Of a DNA stretch of 64,000 nt, positions 13,094 to 25,035 are shown piece by piece (the first letter of the stretch is position 1; the number at the start of each line of letters is the position of its first letter). A model generated the notes under the pieces. The model was not told where the DNA came from and made no database searches. It saw nothing but the letters and a program-made list of their open reading frames with translations. This DNA is from Verpa conica (taxonomy: Eukaryota; Ascomycota; Pezizomycetes; Pezizales; Morchellaceae), in NCBI GenBank assembly GCA_033030425.1, contig JAUFSD010000007.1, positions 1,178,001-1,242,000 on the forward strand. The letters are read 5' to 3'. The translations under genes and the position numbers were made by a program.

Positions 13094-14093
13094 ATGTTAG
13101 CGAATTATTGCCAGAAACGGTCAATCCCATTAGAGACGATCCAATTGGCACATGAAACAAAGCTCCACTGGGTTGGGGATCGCACAGCCACGAAAGTTAT
13201 TTTATACTACCATGGTAAGGAAGTCGCAACTTAAGTAAATTAGAAGAAATTTTGTGGCTAATAGTACATAATAGGTGGTGCCTATGTACATTCTATGGTG
13301 TCTGGTCACGCGAGTTTCTTGCGGGAGTGTGTGAAGAGATTAGATGGGAATGGTATAAAAGCAGTGCTTGCTATTGTCGAATACGGTTAGTGATGTTTGG
13401 AAATCCCTAGATATTTCTTATTGAAAATTTTAGGACTTGCCCCCGGTATCAGGTATCCGGTTCAATATATCCAAGGTGCAGAAGCCCTTCGATACCTCCT
13501 CAAAGAAGGGCACCAACCCTCAAACGTAGATATGAATTTTCCAAAGCTTTCTCCTGGGTAAATGCTCACTTCCATAGATTATTATTGGGGGGGACTCAGC
13601 AGGTGGAAACCTTGCCCTGGGAATTATTTCACATATTCTCCACCCTCACCCTAAAATTGAGAACATCACTCTTTCCCAACCACTTGCAGGCGTTCTCCTC
13701 ATCTCCCCCTGGGTAACATTTGCAGACACAGCACTTTCCTGCAAAACAAACGCCGAAAAAGACTACCTGAATGCAAGAAATGGCACTATATGGGCCAATA
13801 TGTACTGCGACGCCGTTGATCACAACGAATATTCTGTGCCTATGAGTGCGAGCACAAGCTGGTGGAAAGGATTCCCAGGGGAAAGAACCTTAATCGTCTA
13901 TGGAGATTGGGAGGTACCTCGGGATGACATAAAGACAATTAGTGAGAAGATGAAGGGAGAGGTACAGGGTTTGACGGTGGTAAATTGCCCGAAAGAAGTA
14001 CATGTTGCATGCGTCATAGATGCTCAATTTGGCCTTGACCCACAGGTCATGGCTGAGACGGTGTTTGCATGGCTGGGAACAGTTTTTTCTTGA
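13094..14093 (+). CDS. Alpha/beta hydrolase fold-3 (HSL-type) esterase, 5' end uncertain
   Basis: Four exons in the consistent frame: 13094-13214, 13275-13385, 13434-13525 and 13578-14093 (279 aa). All HSL-family landmarks are present: oxyanion YYHGGAY, YGLAPGIRYP, nucleophile elbow GGDSAGG, acid Asp in YGDWEVPRDD, and catalytic His in EVHVACVID. It probably hydrolyses an ester of unknown identity; such enzymes act on short-chain esters or secondary metabolites. The N-terminus is doubtful. An upstream ATG at 13069 starts a more family-like segment (MAPSEYWGYVSELLPETVNP), but that frame meets TGA at 13153 and is one base out of register with the rest. Either the gene starts at 13094 with a short N-terminus, or it is a recent frameshift pseudogene. 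The C-terminal half is fully open. Confidence 0.75.
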
Positions 14094-14163
14094 GTTTTCC
14101 TGAAGAATTATTGTACCACTCTTGTATGTTGGTATCACGGCTCATAGTTCGGCATTGCCAATA

Positions 14164-14640
14164 CAGTTCAGTGTCATATCATCGCATAAATTATAAATAC
14201 AACGCAATCGTGATCACCCTCCACCCCCACATCCCCAAGCAAAGCTACAAAACTTATAAAGCCTATTTTTATATAAGATAATACTAAAGCCAATACAACA
14301 AATCATACAACAAATTATCTAGTCAATAATAGGGTAAAGCTATTCAAAGACTAGCCTACGCACTCATGTGCCATTCTCTAAATCTCAACCCCATTGAGCG
14401 TATTTATGTACACCTCAAAAAGCTCGATCTACTATCTACATTATTCTCATTTAACTAATTATACTAAGATCCCAGATGTCTTAAAACCACCAATAGAAAA
14501 AATTCTTATTCAGTGCTGAAAATTGATACCTAATACTCTTTTAAAAAACTAGCTAGTTAAAAGCATCCATCCCTAAAATATCAAGGTTATTATAAGGGCA
14601 AAAGCTAGTACAAAAAGTATTAGATAATATAAGTTTATTA
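14164..14640 (+). mobile_element. Degenerate Tc1/mariner transposase remnant (C-terminal part)
   Basis: The segment around 14371-14430 reads HSLNLNPIERIYVHLKKL, matching the last catalytic block (PDLNPIE-W-LK) of Tc1/mariner DDE transposases. The continuation to about 14630 keeps the feel of the transposase tail, but stops interrupt it where Trp or Arg would be expected. The DNA is very AT-rich, as expected from repeat-induced point mutation. No terminal repeats could be delimited. It is dead. Confidence 0.6.
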
Positions 14641-17039
14641 TATAATATATATTACTTCTCTTAAAAGATTAGCTGTTCATAGCAATAATTGAGGGAGAGG
14701 GCTATATATATATACACACGATGATATATGAACAAGAACTATCTATGATTAGGTGAAAGTGAATATATATTCCGAAATCTGGTTTGTTAAAACTTTAAGT
14801 GATGTGGACTAAAAATCCCTAAGGCCAATACATTATAATCACAAGGGGCCATGAAATTAATCTAAATCTCAAGCTCAAGCTCTGAGGCATAACACCAGTT
14901 CTAATTTCGGGGTTGGTAGAAATTTCTGAGAGTAGAAGGTCCAGCTTGCCACTGTGATACTTCTACTTTGTCTATAGCTAGTCTTGAACTTAATCTAAAT
15001 GTTGGACATGAATTCTTGAAGACATAAGATATTCTTTGAAGTACACAATATTATTGAATCGTAATATCTAAGAATGACACATAATGAGATATATCATGAG
15101 ACATGATAGTTTTAGGTTGAAACATTAAAACCAGCACATAGGTCACCCAGAGGTCTAAGTACATGTATGTATTAAGTGTGATAGGACCACGCAAAAAACC
15201 CGGCTGAATGCATGAGGCCTTGCACTATCTGAACTCTAAATAGGTGTATTGATCTTTGTCACCTGTATCGCATATGCTCACTACAGCTGATCTTTCTATA
15301 TAAAAATATATGTCCCGCTATAGGCACTAATAAGTATCCAACCGGAACCCTATCGTATACACCCTTTTGTAATATCAAATATAATCTGTCGGGGGTTTTT
15401 TTATCGGTCAAGTGCATGGTTATACAAAATTCATTTTTGTTACACTTGCCACTATATAGACGCTCTACCGTATTTCCATCAAAGCCTGTAATGAATAAAC
15501 TGTACTGTGGCTAACACCTGACCTATACTTTATCTTAGCAGCAGTGATTATCGGGGGTCGTCTTATTTGCCGTAGGCGGCATATTACAGCTCTAGTATCA
15601 CCTTTAAGGTGGAATGCGCACGCTATTCCTATTCGTACAAACTTTATCAGTATGATAAATTCCTAGCGTTTTCATCCAGGTTAATGAATACCGATGCTGT
15701 TTTTCCTTTTTGAAAAAGTGTGGTACAAGTTTAGAATCAGCATAGCATTTATCGATGATGGAATAGTCAGTTCTTTACAGAAGTAAGTTTAATAGCTCCA
15801 CAAGTGCACTATGCGCTCCAACCTCTCGAATGGTAATATGGGGATTTTTTGGAAGGGTTTATACTTAATATTGAGTATTAGAATTTAAACTATAATAGGA
15901 TGCTATTCTCTCTCTCTTCTTGGTTTAGAGATAAGAGAGAATCATTAATAATACGGTGACCGTGAGGCATAATTAAACCAAGATAGATCTCCGAGATAAA
16001 ACATATTTTACCCTACCCTAAATATTATCTGGGGCGGGGTGTGCGGGAGTACATATCTCCGTAAAGTCATCTTTTGTATAATGGAAAGTGTCGAATTGAC
16101 CTCTAAGCCAATATCTAGAAAGTTGGGAAACCCTAAGTCGATTCCAAGAATAGCGGGAATATCTAGTTGTAGTATAAAAGTAGATTATTGATCTAGATCA
16201 CAGGATTTCTCTACTTCAGCGAGAAAAATTTGCTAGTTAGGACACATTTTTGTGGGGCCAAATAGCGAAATATGGTAGTAAATATTATTTGGAGTTGATC
16301 ATATCACTTCTACTTTTTAAAGTAAGTCCCATAGTAGTCTAATAAGTATAGCTAGTGGGAATATATAGTCAAAGACATAGTAGAACTCAATTCAGGCGTC
16401 TTAGTAATGGCTAAGAGTGTTCATAGAGCGAGACTCTCGGATTTAAGTGCGCTTCAGTGCGAAAAGACCCTCCACCAAGAGGGAAAGAAGCAGCCAAATA
16501 GAACACCCCCCATGGCATTAATAGTCATATGGCATCACTCGGTTACTGGAAGGTGGGCGTAGGCTCTAGCATTATAAAGTAGATGTCTTTTACCCCTCCC
16601 TTCCATCAGCTAAGGTAGTTGCATAGGCACTTTAACATTTAGCGAAAGCTCTTCAGCCAATAGTTTAAAAGTGCCAACTCCCAGAATGTGGTATCAGGAA
16701 AGACATAAAAGAGAAAGTTACAATTTGAATCTCCCAAGGAAAATAGATATAGAAAAACCCACAGCCAAACTATACAAATGAAATACGAAGATATCAGTAC
16801 CGGGCGTTCCTACCCTAGGGATTCCGACAACCAGTTCTAGGGTCCAGCTTAGGAAGCTGTTACCCTCTCCTACTCCTGTCCCGAAACAAAAACACCAGAG
16901 AAGATATAGACCAAAGAAAAGTTATAAGTGGATCTGGATCTGGATCTGGCTGCACTACCGCGTTTACAAAACACATTATCCACGGTGAAATACACAGGCA
17001 CACAAGAACGTATGCGCAGCACACGCAGAGCACCTCTCA
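14641..17039. other. AT-rich intergenic, no gene recognised
   Basis: This spacer of about 2.4 kb has very low GC, and most frames are broken by stops. It may be the eroded continuation of mobile DNA next to the Tc1 remnant. Nothing with a recognisable domain was seen; one TACATGTA octamer lies at 15160. Confidence 0.5.
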
Positions 17040-18102
17040 TCACTCTAGGACCCTTGCTAGAAAGACATATACTAGCAGCAAGATTGCCCCCACCAGCACT
17101 TTATGCCTCCGTACCCACGTCTCCCCTGTCTTCACCACTGCCCCTGCCGCCGCCGTACCAGCCGGAACACTCCCTCCTCCACCTGGCGTAACTCTTTTCC
17201 TAACACTCCCGTTCTCCATTCCTGCCCCTCCTACCTCCGTAGTTCCCTCGGCTTGTGCCGGTGGTCGCGGAGTGGTACCTGGTAAGGGCATTACGATCCC
17301 TGTCGCAGGGTTGACTCGTTTTTCCTTCATCCACCCCCAATTTTCCGCATCCACGTCGGCCCACTCGCTCCTAAACCGTTTCCCCATATCACCCCAGCCC
17401 ACTCCCCTTCCAGTAGGCCCATTGTTTGCGGTATTAGGCACCACCATGCCATTCGTGGGATCCAACATACCGCTCCCTCCACCGGTAGAATTCCACCACC
17501 TTGTTCGCTGCGCTAGAATCTTCCGGTCCGGTGCCGAAGCAGATATTGATCCTGTTGTCATCTCCTCGCTCGTCATGAAAGAAAGCAACCCGATGAGAAT
17601 CGTAGAGACTTCCCAGGCGGGATTGAAAGATTTAGGGTGGAAATCGGAGATGGAGAGGCAGAGGCGGGTAGAGGTTTGAAAGCGCCCTAGCATTTTGGAA
17701 GGGATATCAGTATATAGCTAGCGGGGTTACCAGAGGAGGGGGAGGATTACCGCTGGGAGTCATCATTCTGATAGCTGGTGGCTTATAAGGATAATCAGGT
17801 GGAAATACCAGTGTCCCCCAATACTGACCGCCTTCATAGGGTGTGTCTTCGGGGCCAGTAATGATAAAGTGCCATCTATTCGGGCAGGTGTTAGTAGGAG
17901 ATGAGATCGGGGGGATCGGGGAGGACAAACTCTAGGATGTTTGTTTCACTCGGGTGGGCTTGAATGTATGGTGGGGGATTCTTCTGGATGGCAAGGTACT
18001 CGCGTGATAGCTGTAGGAGAGGGGGGTTAGCCATGAGAGCATGCATCTGGTGGGAGGGTTAGGGGAGGGTCTTACACGCTTGTTGGCAGCACGAGTGGCC
18101 AT
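17040..18102 (-). CDS. ubc6: ER tail-anchored ubiquitin-conjugating enzyme E2 (Ubc6/UBE2J type)
   Basis: Four minus-strand exons: 18076-18102, 17931-18010, 17751-17875 and 17040-17686 (292 aa). The UBC fold reads in order: MATRAANKRLSREYLAIQKN, WHFIITGPEDTPYEGGQYWG, FPPDYPYKPPAIRMMTPSG, then RFQTSTRLCLSISDFHP. The catalytic Cys is residue 87, the same position as in yeast Ubc6, and the canonical HPN motif is absent, as is normal for this family. After a Gly/Pro-rich linker the last 19 residues form a hydrophobic segment (VLVGAILLLVYVFLARVLE), a C-terminal tail anchor. The enzyme passes ubiquitin to ER quality-control substrates with Doa10-type E3 ligases. An (AG)n tract and a TATATAA-like element lie 140-210 bp upstream. 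Confidence 0.95.
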
Positions 18103-18288
18103 GATGCAACGGAGGGAGAATGGGGGGGGGGATGGGATGGATGGAGAGGAAGAGGGGGGTGGATAAAGGGAGGAGAGTAGAGGTGTCCTATCTTCTTGTG
18201 ATAGAGGAAGTGCGTGCGTGTGTAGAGAAGGTCCCTGCAGTCCGCTATATAAGGAGAGTAGTGAAGAGAGGTGAGATGTGTCTGGTCT

Positions 18289-18315
18289 GAGAGAGAGAGA
18301 GGGAGAGAGAGAGAC
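18289..18315. repeat. (GA)n microsatellite upstream of ubc6
   Basis: A near-perfect GA dinucleotide run of about 27 bp; on the coding strand of ubc6 it is a CT tract about 190 bp before the ATG, so it may double as a promoter element. Confidence 0.7.
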
Positions 18316-19217
18316 AGTCTTGGGCAAAAGAGGCTGAGCTATGCACAAAATAGAAGCTTGGACCACCAGTTAAAGTGGCGTGTCTTGGCACCCTATAAAC
18401 ATGTAAAGTACAATATGTACGTACCTACTATACCTACATGTAGTACATACATATATAGGGCGCAGGAAAATGATTAGACGTTCAAGCAAGAAACACCCAG
18501 ATACCTTTCCTCTCTACAACACAGTACCTAAATGAATGCAAATTTTAATAGTATAGTTGATCTATGAATTAATAGAATGACATTTATAAGTTTACGTAGT
18601 ACAAAAGTACTCATACTTGGAAAATTGACCCTAGGAAATCAATATTACATGTAATTTAGCTACTGATTTCAACCTTGAACTATAATAGAGGGAAAGAGTA
18701 TGATTTCTGGTCTTAGAATAGAGATACACATACTAAAATTAATCTAAAGATAAGTTCCCCACCTTGGATATCTGGCACTGTTGAATCACTTTCGATCGTG
18801 CACTAGCCTATAAAACAAGTTTGGTAACCGAGCCTCCCCAAACCCACCCCATAAAGTAGTAGTAAAGGTTTGAGAACAAGAGATTGCCTTTGTTGATAGA
18901 TTAATTAAATGAGAAAGAAATTCTGGAACTCAGTAGCAGCTGTTTATTGTATTTATGGTTGCTGACTGAGAGGGTTTTGGCGTTCTGCTTGGTTGCTATC
19001 CCAGGGCAAAGCTTTTTTTATGAGCAAGTACGGCACCTACATAGAAACCCGGAAACCATATAAAAAAACAAGACATAAAAATGTCATTATCTCAAACCTC
19101 TAATCCCTCACATCTTGACTAAACGTATTCGACAAGAGAGAAGGGTAAAAATCTACAGAGAAAACCCTATTTTTCACAAGAGAACATCCACTTCCACGAT
19201 TTCTACAGCCCAGAGTT
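18316..19217. other. Intergenic, no gene recognised
   Basis: This spacer lies between the ubc6 promoter and the 3' end of sam50. It contains two TACATGTA palindromes (18435 and 18646) within about 210 bp. No coding content was recognised. Confidence 0.5.
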
Positions 19218-20978
19218 CTACAAAAAGTTGAGCCCAACCCCAAACTGCAGTCCTTTCCTTGCTTTGTCTTCTGGCCTTGTAATGATTGGCAAGCAGAAAT
19301 TCAGCTCAAACCTCGCAATCTGATGTGCATAGACCAGCCCGAAACCCCAAGCCACGCTCGGCATCTCATTCGTGAGCCTCTTTGCCGCGTCTAGAACACT
19401 CGCGTTCACATCCCCACCCTTCTCCCTATCAATCCCCTGTAGCCCTACAACCCTCCCACCATTTACAAATGCCTGTAGTCTCAACGGCTTCTCCGGTCCT
19501 AGCTTCGGCAAAGGGAAGAAAATGGATGCTCCGCCGGCAAGATATGCGTCCCCTCCAACCGAATCATTACCATCCTTAGCACCAAGTCCACATTCCCTAA
19601 AACCCCGAACATCCGTTGGCCCCCCGAGCTGGAATCGATCATTGATCCGTGAAGGCCTCACTGGTGCCTTCTCGTCTCCTCCAGAGGGAAGCGAAAGTGG
19701 ATACAATAACCCTCCCCTCACCCCCATGTTAACCGATATCCCAGTCCCCGGTACAGTCACGGCACCCTGAGACTCGGCCTCCACCTTCGTGAATGCTACA
19801 TCCCCCCCTAACCCGCCCCACCCAGCGACTTCAGAGGTCACTCGATAAAGATATCCACTACTAGGCAGAAGTGCGTTATCGCGTCGATCTTTAAGGAGTG
19901 AGTAGTTTAGACTACTCTTAGTAGAATCCCCAGCGTCTACTCGGACACTCGCACTCGCGTTTTCATGTAGTCCTGTGACCTGCCTCCATACCCCCGTGTA
20001 GCCTAGCTCATGTTGACCTGCTCTCCCACTGCCCCATTTAAACCCAGCCTTTCCACCCTTCAACACCTCCTCGTGAGAGGCATAGTGATGATGGCTCCTA
20101 CTGCTCGCATATCCACCGACCTCGGCGATGATGTCTGGGTTTGCATTAATTGGGGATTGGAAGTTGAGTTCGTAGGCGGAGCGAGTGCGGGTTCCGATCG
20201 ATGCAGATCCGTTGAGTGATTCTGCACCACCAAAGACATTGCGGTAAGCTACGTTTACATAACCAGTACCCTCTGCACTACCCACATCGGTCCCAGTCCT
20301 GAGGAGAAGACGTGACTTTTCGATGACGGTGAGGAGAACGGAGAGATCGGTTTGAGTTGCTGTGGAGGAGGGCTTTTTGTCGAGGTAGATGCTTATCGAT
20401 GGGTGGAAGATGCCTATGTTTATATTCCAATCAAGTCAATGATTTATTACTACTAGTATACTACTCTTTGTAGGAATGGTTAATTATTACCAAACCGATG
20501 TAGTGTATTAGTCCTCCCATGTAGCTCCTCCAGCGCCGTAGCAAGAGTATAACTCTTACCCTCCCCATTCTTTCCGTTGCTTAGCACAGGCGCAACAACT
20601 TTCTCAAGGAAGCCCTTTCGTGTATTTTTGGCCCCCTCAATCCGGATCTCTGAGATTGAGACCGGGAGAGTTGAATTCTCGTCGATCTATGCCCATGTTA
20701 ATCAATTACAAGACAAGACAGATACACGGGCAATATACCAGCCCAGCAAGTGTTCTCTGCGCACGCTCATATTGGGCACGAACACGTGAGCGGACAGCGT
20801 CTTCGCGGGCCTGGATATTCTTCGGGTCAACGCCTGCTTTGAGACGATCAAAGACCTATAATTATAAGCGCCGGTTTAGCCACTAGTTGCTCTATCCTTC
20901 TTCTTCTACGGTAACAATTGGGATAGATAGTAGGAGTAGGATACATACGTCGTCTTCGGGAGGGAAAGAAGACGCCAT
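19218..20978 (-). CDS. sam50: Mitochondrial sorting and assembly protein Sam50/Tob55
   Basis: Four minus-strand exons: 20949-20978, 20739-20855, 20491-20686 and 19218-20413 (512 aa). Residues about 50-140 form the single POTRA domain (PVSISEIRIEGAKNTRKGFL through LHRFGIFHPSISIYLD). The remainder is the Omp85 beta-barrel, with the conserved loop motif as VRGF at 383-386 and a C-terminal beta-signal-like end, QFGVGLNFL. The protein is the core of the outer-membrane SAM complex that inserts porin, Tom40 and other beta-barrels. Length and architecture are normal for fungi. The start is a 10-codon first exon (MASSFPPEDD). The frame is open throughout. Confidence 0.95.
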
Positions 20979-21543
20979 TACGAGCAACAAGAGATCTGGG
21001 GGGTTCTGGTGGGGGGTTCTTTTTATCGGGTATAATTCAACTCTGAGTGTTTTGTTCTTCTGGCTGGGGGAATTAAGATCGTCGATGACGTTACCCGGCG
21101 GGGGTACTTAGGGTTAGGTGTTATCATGGGTATAGAACACTGGCTGGGGATACACGGAAATTTAGATAAGATTATCTTGTGCTGGTAGGTATAGAAGACT
21201 GTATTTTTATTATGTGAGTGATCTCAATGGCAAACAAATCAGTAGTTATAATCATGGATTATCACTCGAGAAAGCTACCCATCATATATATCTATATCAA
21301 ATCCCTTACTTAATATAGTAGAGTTAATTTGAGGCTTTAGTCTGTTAGTATTGCTGTTATGGCTCTTTAGCAGCTGAAATATTCCGAGGGCTTCGTAACC
21401 TATAACCCCTAATCAACTTTCACTGTATGGGTGCTTTTTAAAAAGCTTAGTATAATATAGAAGAGATACCTTATGTCATATTCGGAGGTTCCTTCCCTAC
21501 CCCCTCCCATCCAGTAGATCGAAGAAAGGTGAATTGATAAACC
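20979..21543. other. Intergenic between sam50 and pif1
   Basis: Contains the sam50 promoter region. Nothing else was recognised. Confidence 0.5.
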
Positions 21544-21678
21544 TTACTCTTTTTCAGTATCGATAACTGTTGGACTACTATTCCTCTGGGTAGTTAGTTC
21601 ATCACTCAGTGGCATATTGACAGTCTCTGCTAGTAACATATTATTGGCACTTTGTGGCCCAAAAGGACCTTGGCTCAT
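21544..21678 (-). other. 44-codon ORF downstream of pif1, possible alternative last exon
   Basis: An ATG-to-TAA frame beginning MSQGPFGPQSANNMLLAE lies directly after the pif1 stop codon. Splicing from a GTAACC donor (after 21795) to the TAAG acceptor (21681) would replace the last residues of the helicase in frame with this segment, removing a 114-bp intron. Transcript data would decide; it may be chance. Confidence 0.3.
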
Positions 21679-21768
21679 TTCTTAGTTTATCTCATACTCA
21701 TATAACTCTGAAGTGTGATAATCTAACACAGAAAATAACTAACATCCATCCAACTATATAGTATTTAC

Positions 21769-24314
21769 TCACCGCGAATAGAAAATTTGGTTACCATCCT
21801 CTTTATCCTGCCGTGCCTTTGTCTCCATGTAATGGCTAAAAGCTATGACACTTTTATCCACAATAAATGATTTTTCGAACCTCTCCCTACTACCTAAAAC
21901 CTGCATTCCCTCCGGCGACTTACATCGGCTAAACCCAACATATGCTTGCCCAGGCGCAAACGCCCCAGTCGCATCAACACAAACATAGTCGAGAGTGCTT
22001 CCCTGGCTCTTATGGATAGTTGTCGCCCATGCCAACCCAAGCGGGATCTGTACTCGGCTAACGAGCAAAGTGTTCTTCTGTATTGGATTGTACCACTGTG
22101 AGAGACTGTCGTTCCAACAAACAGGTACGATAGGGCGACGGATGTCTTTTTGATTGAAGTGGACTAATGGCACACGCACTTTCCCATCGAAACTGTTCTG
22201 ATCGAAGTAGCCTAATAATATCTTTTTATGGGGGTTACCATCTACAGTACATCCTGGTTGGCATGTGGCTTCGAGGAATTTTTCGCGAGTGAGGAAAACG
22301 AATCCGACGACGATGCCACGGGAGCCATTAACAAGCCCGGAACTTGGGTCGATATTTGAGAGAAGCATTACTTGTGCTTTGCATTTGAGCGTGAGAACCT
22401 TTGGTACCGGGAGGTTGCGAAAGTAATCTTTCCCCCAGAAGTGTGAGTAGTTGACAGAGTGAAAGGGCTGAAGGAATCGGCGTGGAGTAGATATCTTACA
22501 GTGCGCTTCCAGTTCATCCTCAGCAAAATCCCGGGTACTCAGATGGTTCATGCTGATCAGTTTCCCTTTGTCAATGGCACGGAATTCGTGCATTTGCGAA
22601 GGTAGTTTATCGAACTCCTCTTTGTTCTCTCGCTCGACGTCTTTACGATAAGAATATAGCCTAGTTGGTTTGATACCACTCTTTAGTTGTTTTAAAGGCT
22701 TCCTACAAGACTCTAAAAAATCTAGAATCTCATTTGTGGTCTTCCCAATCTTGATCATAGAAAGCATATCAATCCAAGATTTATCAGTTTGCCGATACAC
22801 TTTCGTCAGAAGTGCAAAGCGAAATCCTATCTGTGACCATGTTTGTGTTTGGAAGCAATATTTCAAACTATCATTCCATAGATGGTCACATCTCACACCT
22901 TTTACTAGCCGCGTACAGACAGTCCATCGAGTCGATTTTACTCCCATTTCATGGATATGTTTCAGGTGGGAAATTTCACCCGAAATACGACGGTGATCTT
23001 CAGGAAGGTATACCCGGTCATCAGTGGGAATAACAGGTTCGCCTATGACAGTTAGTACTGTTACTACAGGCGGAGCTTATCTGTAAATTACCGCACTTGT
23101 AGCAGGTTTTGTTGCTCTCGATATCGACTGGCGGGAGTTGGAAAAAGTCACCGCAAATGACGAGCTGTATATTGCCTAAGCTTGCCAGTGGTAAGTTTTT
23201 ATAGTTTCCCGTGAGACCAGGTTTAGAATACATACCAAAAGGCGGAACATTATCTAGGCTATCACTAGGGAATAGGCTGGCCCTCGCAACCTTATCTAGT
23301 TTCTCAAAAAGATCTGGAGACAGCTAAAAACTCAGCTATTAGTTAAATAGACCCTCTTCCACACCAATATCCCGAGACCTACCATAGAAACTTCATCTAT
23401 AATTAACACTCTTGTCTCTTGCCAGACACTCCGGTGTCTCTTGTCCTTAAACGCATTATTTCTCGCAAAGGATACATACTCATTAACACTCTTCTCGCCC
23501 TTCCCTAGTCCACTCCATGAATGTACTGTCCGCCCACCTATCAAAGATGCTGCAATCCCCGTGGATGCAGTGACGGCGTATGAAACTCCCTTTTGATTAA
23601 GGTGATATTTTATATGGTCAAGGATCAATGATTTTCCTGACCCGGCTGGGCCACTAAAGAAGACGTTACACCCCCTTATTACAAGATCTAGGATGTGATT
23701 TTGCTCTTCCGAGAGTTTAGTCGATGGTGGCGGTAACGGTAGCGGTAGCAGGTCGAAATCATATTCCCGCTCTAGTCGGCCCTTGCTCTCTAGCCTTGTA
23801 GCCCCCTGTAAAGCTCCCACACCATCCCTCAAGGCTTTATCCGGTAGGAACGTGATATCAACTAATTTCTTATCCACCTCTACCTCCACCTCCACCACCT
23901 CCTCCACCTCCTCCTCCTCATCATCATCTGGATAAAGCTCTCGTAATCGTATATTCTCCATCCTAACCTCGTATTCCTTACACTCTTGTAGCCATCTAGC
24001 TGCTGCTCTTTTGTTGCTGAAGGATTTGTGTATGGCATCAGGAAAGTCTTCAATATATTTCCGTGATTCTTCTCTAAAGTTTTACTCGTCAAGTCAGCTA
24101 GCTGGCTTGAAACTAATGTTTGATAGCTTGGATATTTTTTTTACATGCTACTGAAGATTCCTGTTAAGCGACCTTTGTAAACCGCGCGGTACATTGTAGC
24201 GACTCTCTTACGGGCATAACACCTAGAGCCTCTTGGACCCAGTAGTATTAAGCGTTGGAGACTGTATCTCTTGAGGCTGAGAGGAAAGGTCTGTAGATAA
24301 CGGACAGTTAACAT
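21769..24314 (-). CDS. pif1: PIF1 family 5'-3' DNA helicase with presequence and RNase H1-type hybrid-binding domain
   Basis: Five minus-strand exons: 24145-24314, 23383-24073, 23236-23323, 23092-23175 and 21769-23042 (768 aa). Residues 1-40 lack acidic residues and are rich in Arg, Leu and Ser (MLTVRYLQTFPLSLKRYSLQ), typical of a mitochondrial presequence. Residues 41-87 align without gaps to the hybrid-binding (viroplasmin-like) domain of RNase H1: YKGRLTGIFSS, EDFPDAIHKSF. An acidic Glu/Val linker follows. Helicase motifs: Walker A GPAGSGKS (198-205), Walker B LIIDEVSM (to 287), PIF1 signature DLFEKLDKVAR, motif III GDFFQLPPV (325-333), IHKSQGSTLD (687 on), and GQAYVGFSR (709-717). A Cys/His-bearing insert (CYKCG, residues 341-345 on) follows motif III. 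PIF1 enzymes unwind G-quadruplexes and RNA:DNA hybrids and maintain mtDNA and telomeres. Confidence 0.92.
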
Positions 24315-25035
24315 CGCCAAAAGATTGAGATTGATTATCGTGCCCCGTCAGTCGCAATAACGAGGGCCGAGCCAATCTGGCATTTGTGGCTTCTGTCCAC
24401 TCTTAAGGGGGTTGGTGTAATGCACGTTCCAAGTTGGGTCATGGATTTTCCAGATCTACTCTCAGGAGGAATAATAATTCGAAGGGCACTTGGTACTTAC
24501 ATGTATTTCCAGAGGCAAAACGCAGAAGCGCACACTCAGGGGGAGGGGGGAGTTTTAGTACTTACCTATGTGTTGAGGGCCTAGATAGAGTATATGTACC
24601 CTTGATGTCCAAGAAGCTCCCAAGCCGAGGGTTTTATTACACCAGACCCCAGAGTGACAGCGTACTGTGTGGGGTTGAGAATGGGGCTAGGTTGCGCTGC
24701 GTTGGCTGCTTAAATCGTTCCCGTTTGGCCTGCATGCGGCTCCTCGGCTATGCATGCAGGGCGGCTGGTACTTGGGGACTGCCGTGTCGCTCGTCCGTTC
24801 GTTGAAACAGGACGGCGCTGGGCACAGGCAAAAAACAAGGACTCGTCTTGGAAACTTCCTTGAATGCTAGAAATCCTGTATGCAGTGCTTCTTACTCATG
24901 AAACAATTTATGCTATACTACATGCACTCGCAGAGGAATAAAACATTGTGTACTGTATGTACTACAGGAAAAGAAGGAAACCAAGATTAGTACATGTAGG
25001 CAAAACTAAGAGAAATCGCGAGCAGTAGTAAAGAT
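24315..25035. other. Intergenic, no gene recognised
   Basis: The pif1 promoter side and the 3' side of the aldo-keto reductase. It has a 123-codon open frame (24434-24805, plus strand) with no recognisable features and two TACATGTA octamers (24498 and 24991). Confidence 0.5.

Noticed and set aside
17272..17679. 135-codon plus-strand frame
   Set aside because: Antisense shadow of the Ubc6 linker and catalytic exon.
24434..24805. 123-codon open frame on the plus strand
   Set aside because: No recognisable motif, odd composition rich in Arg, Cys and Gly, and it lies in the pif1 promoter region.
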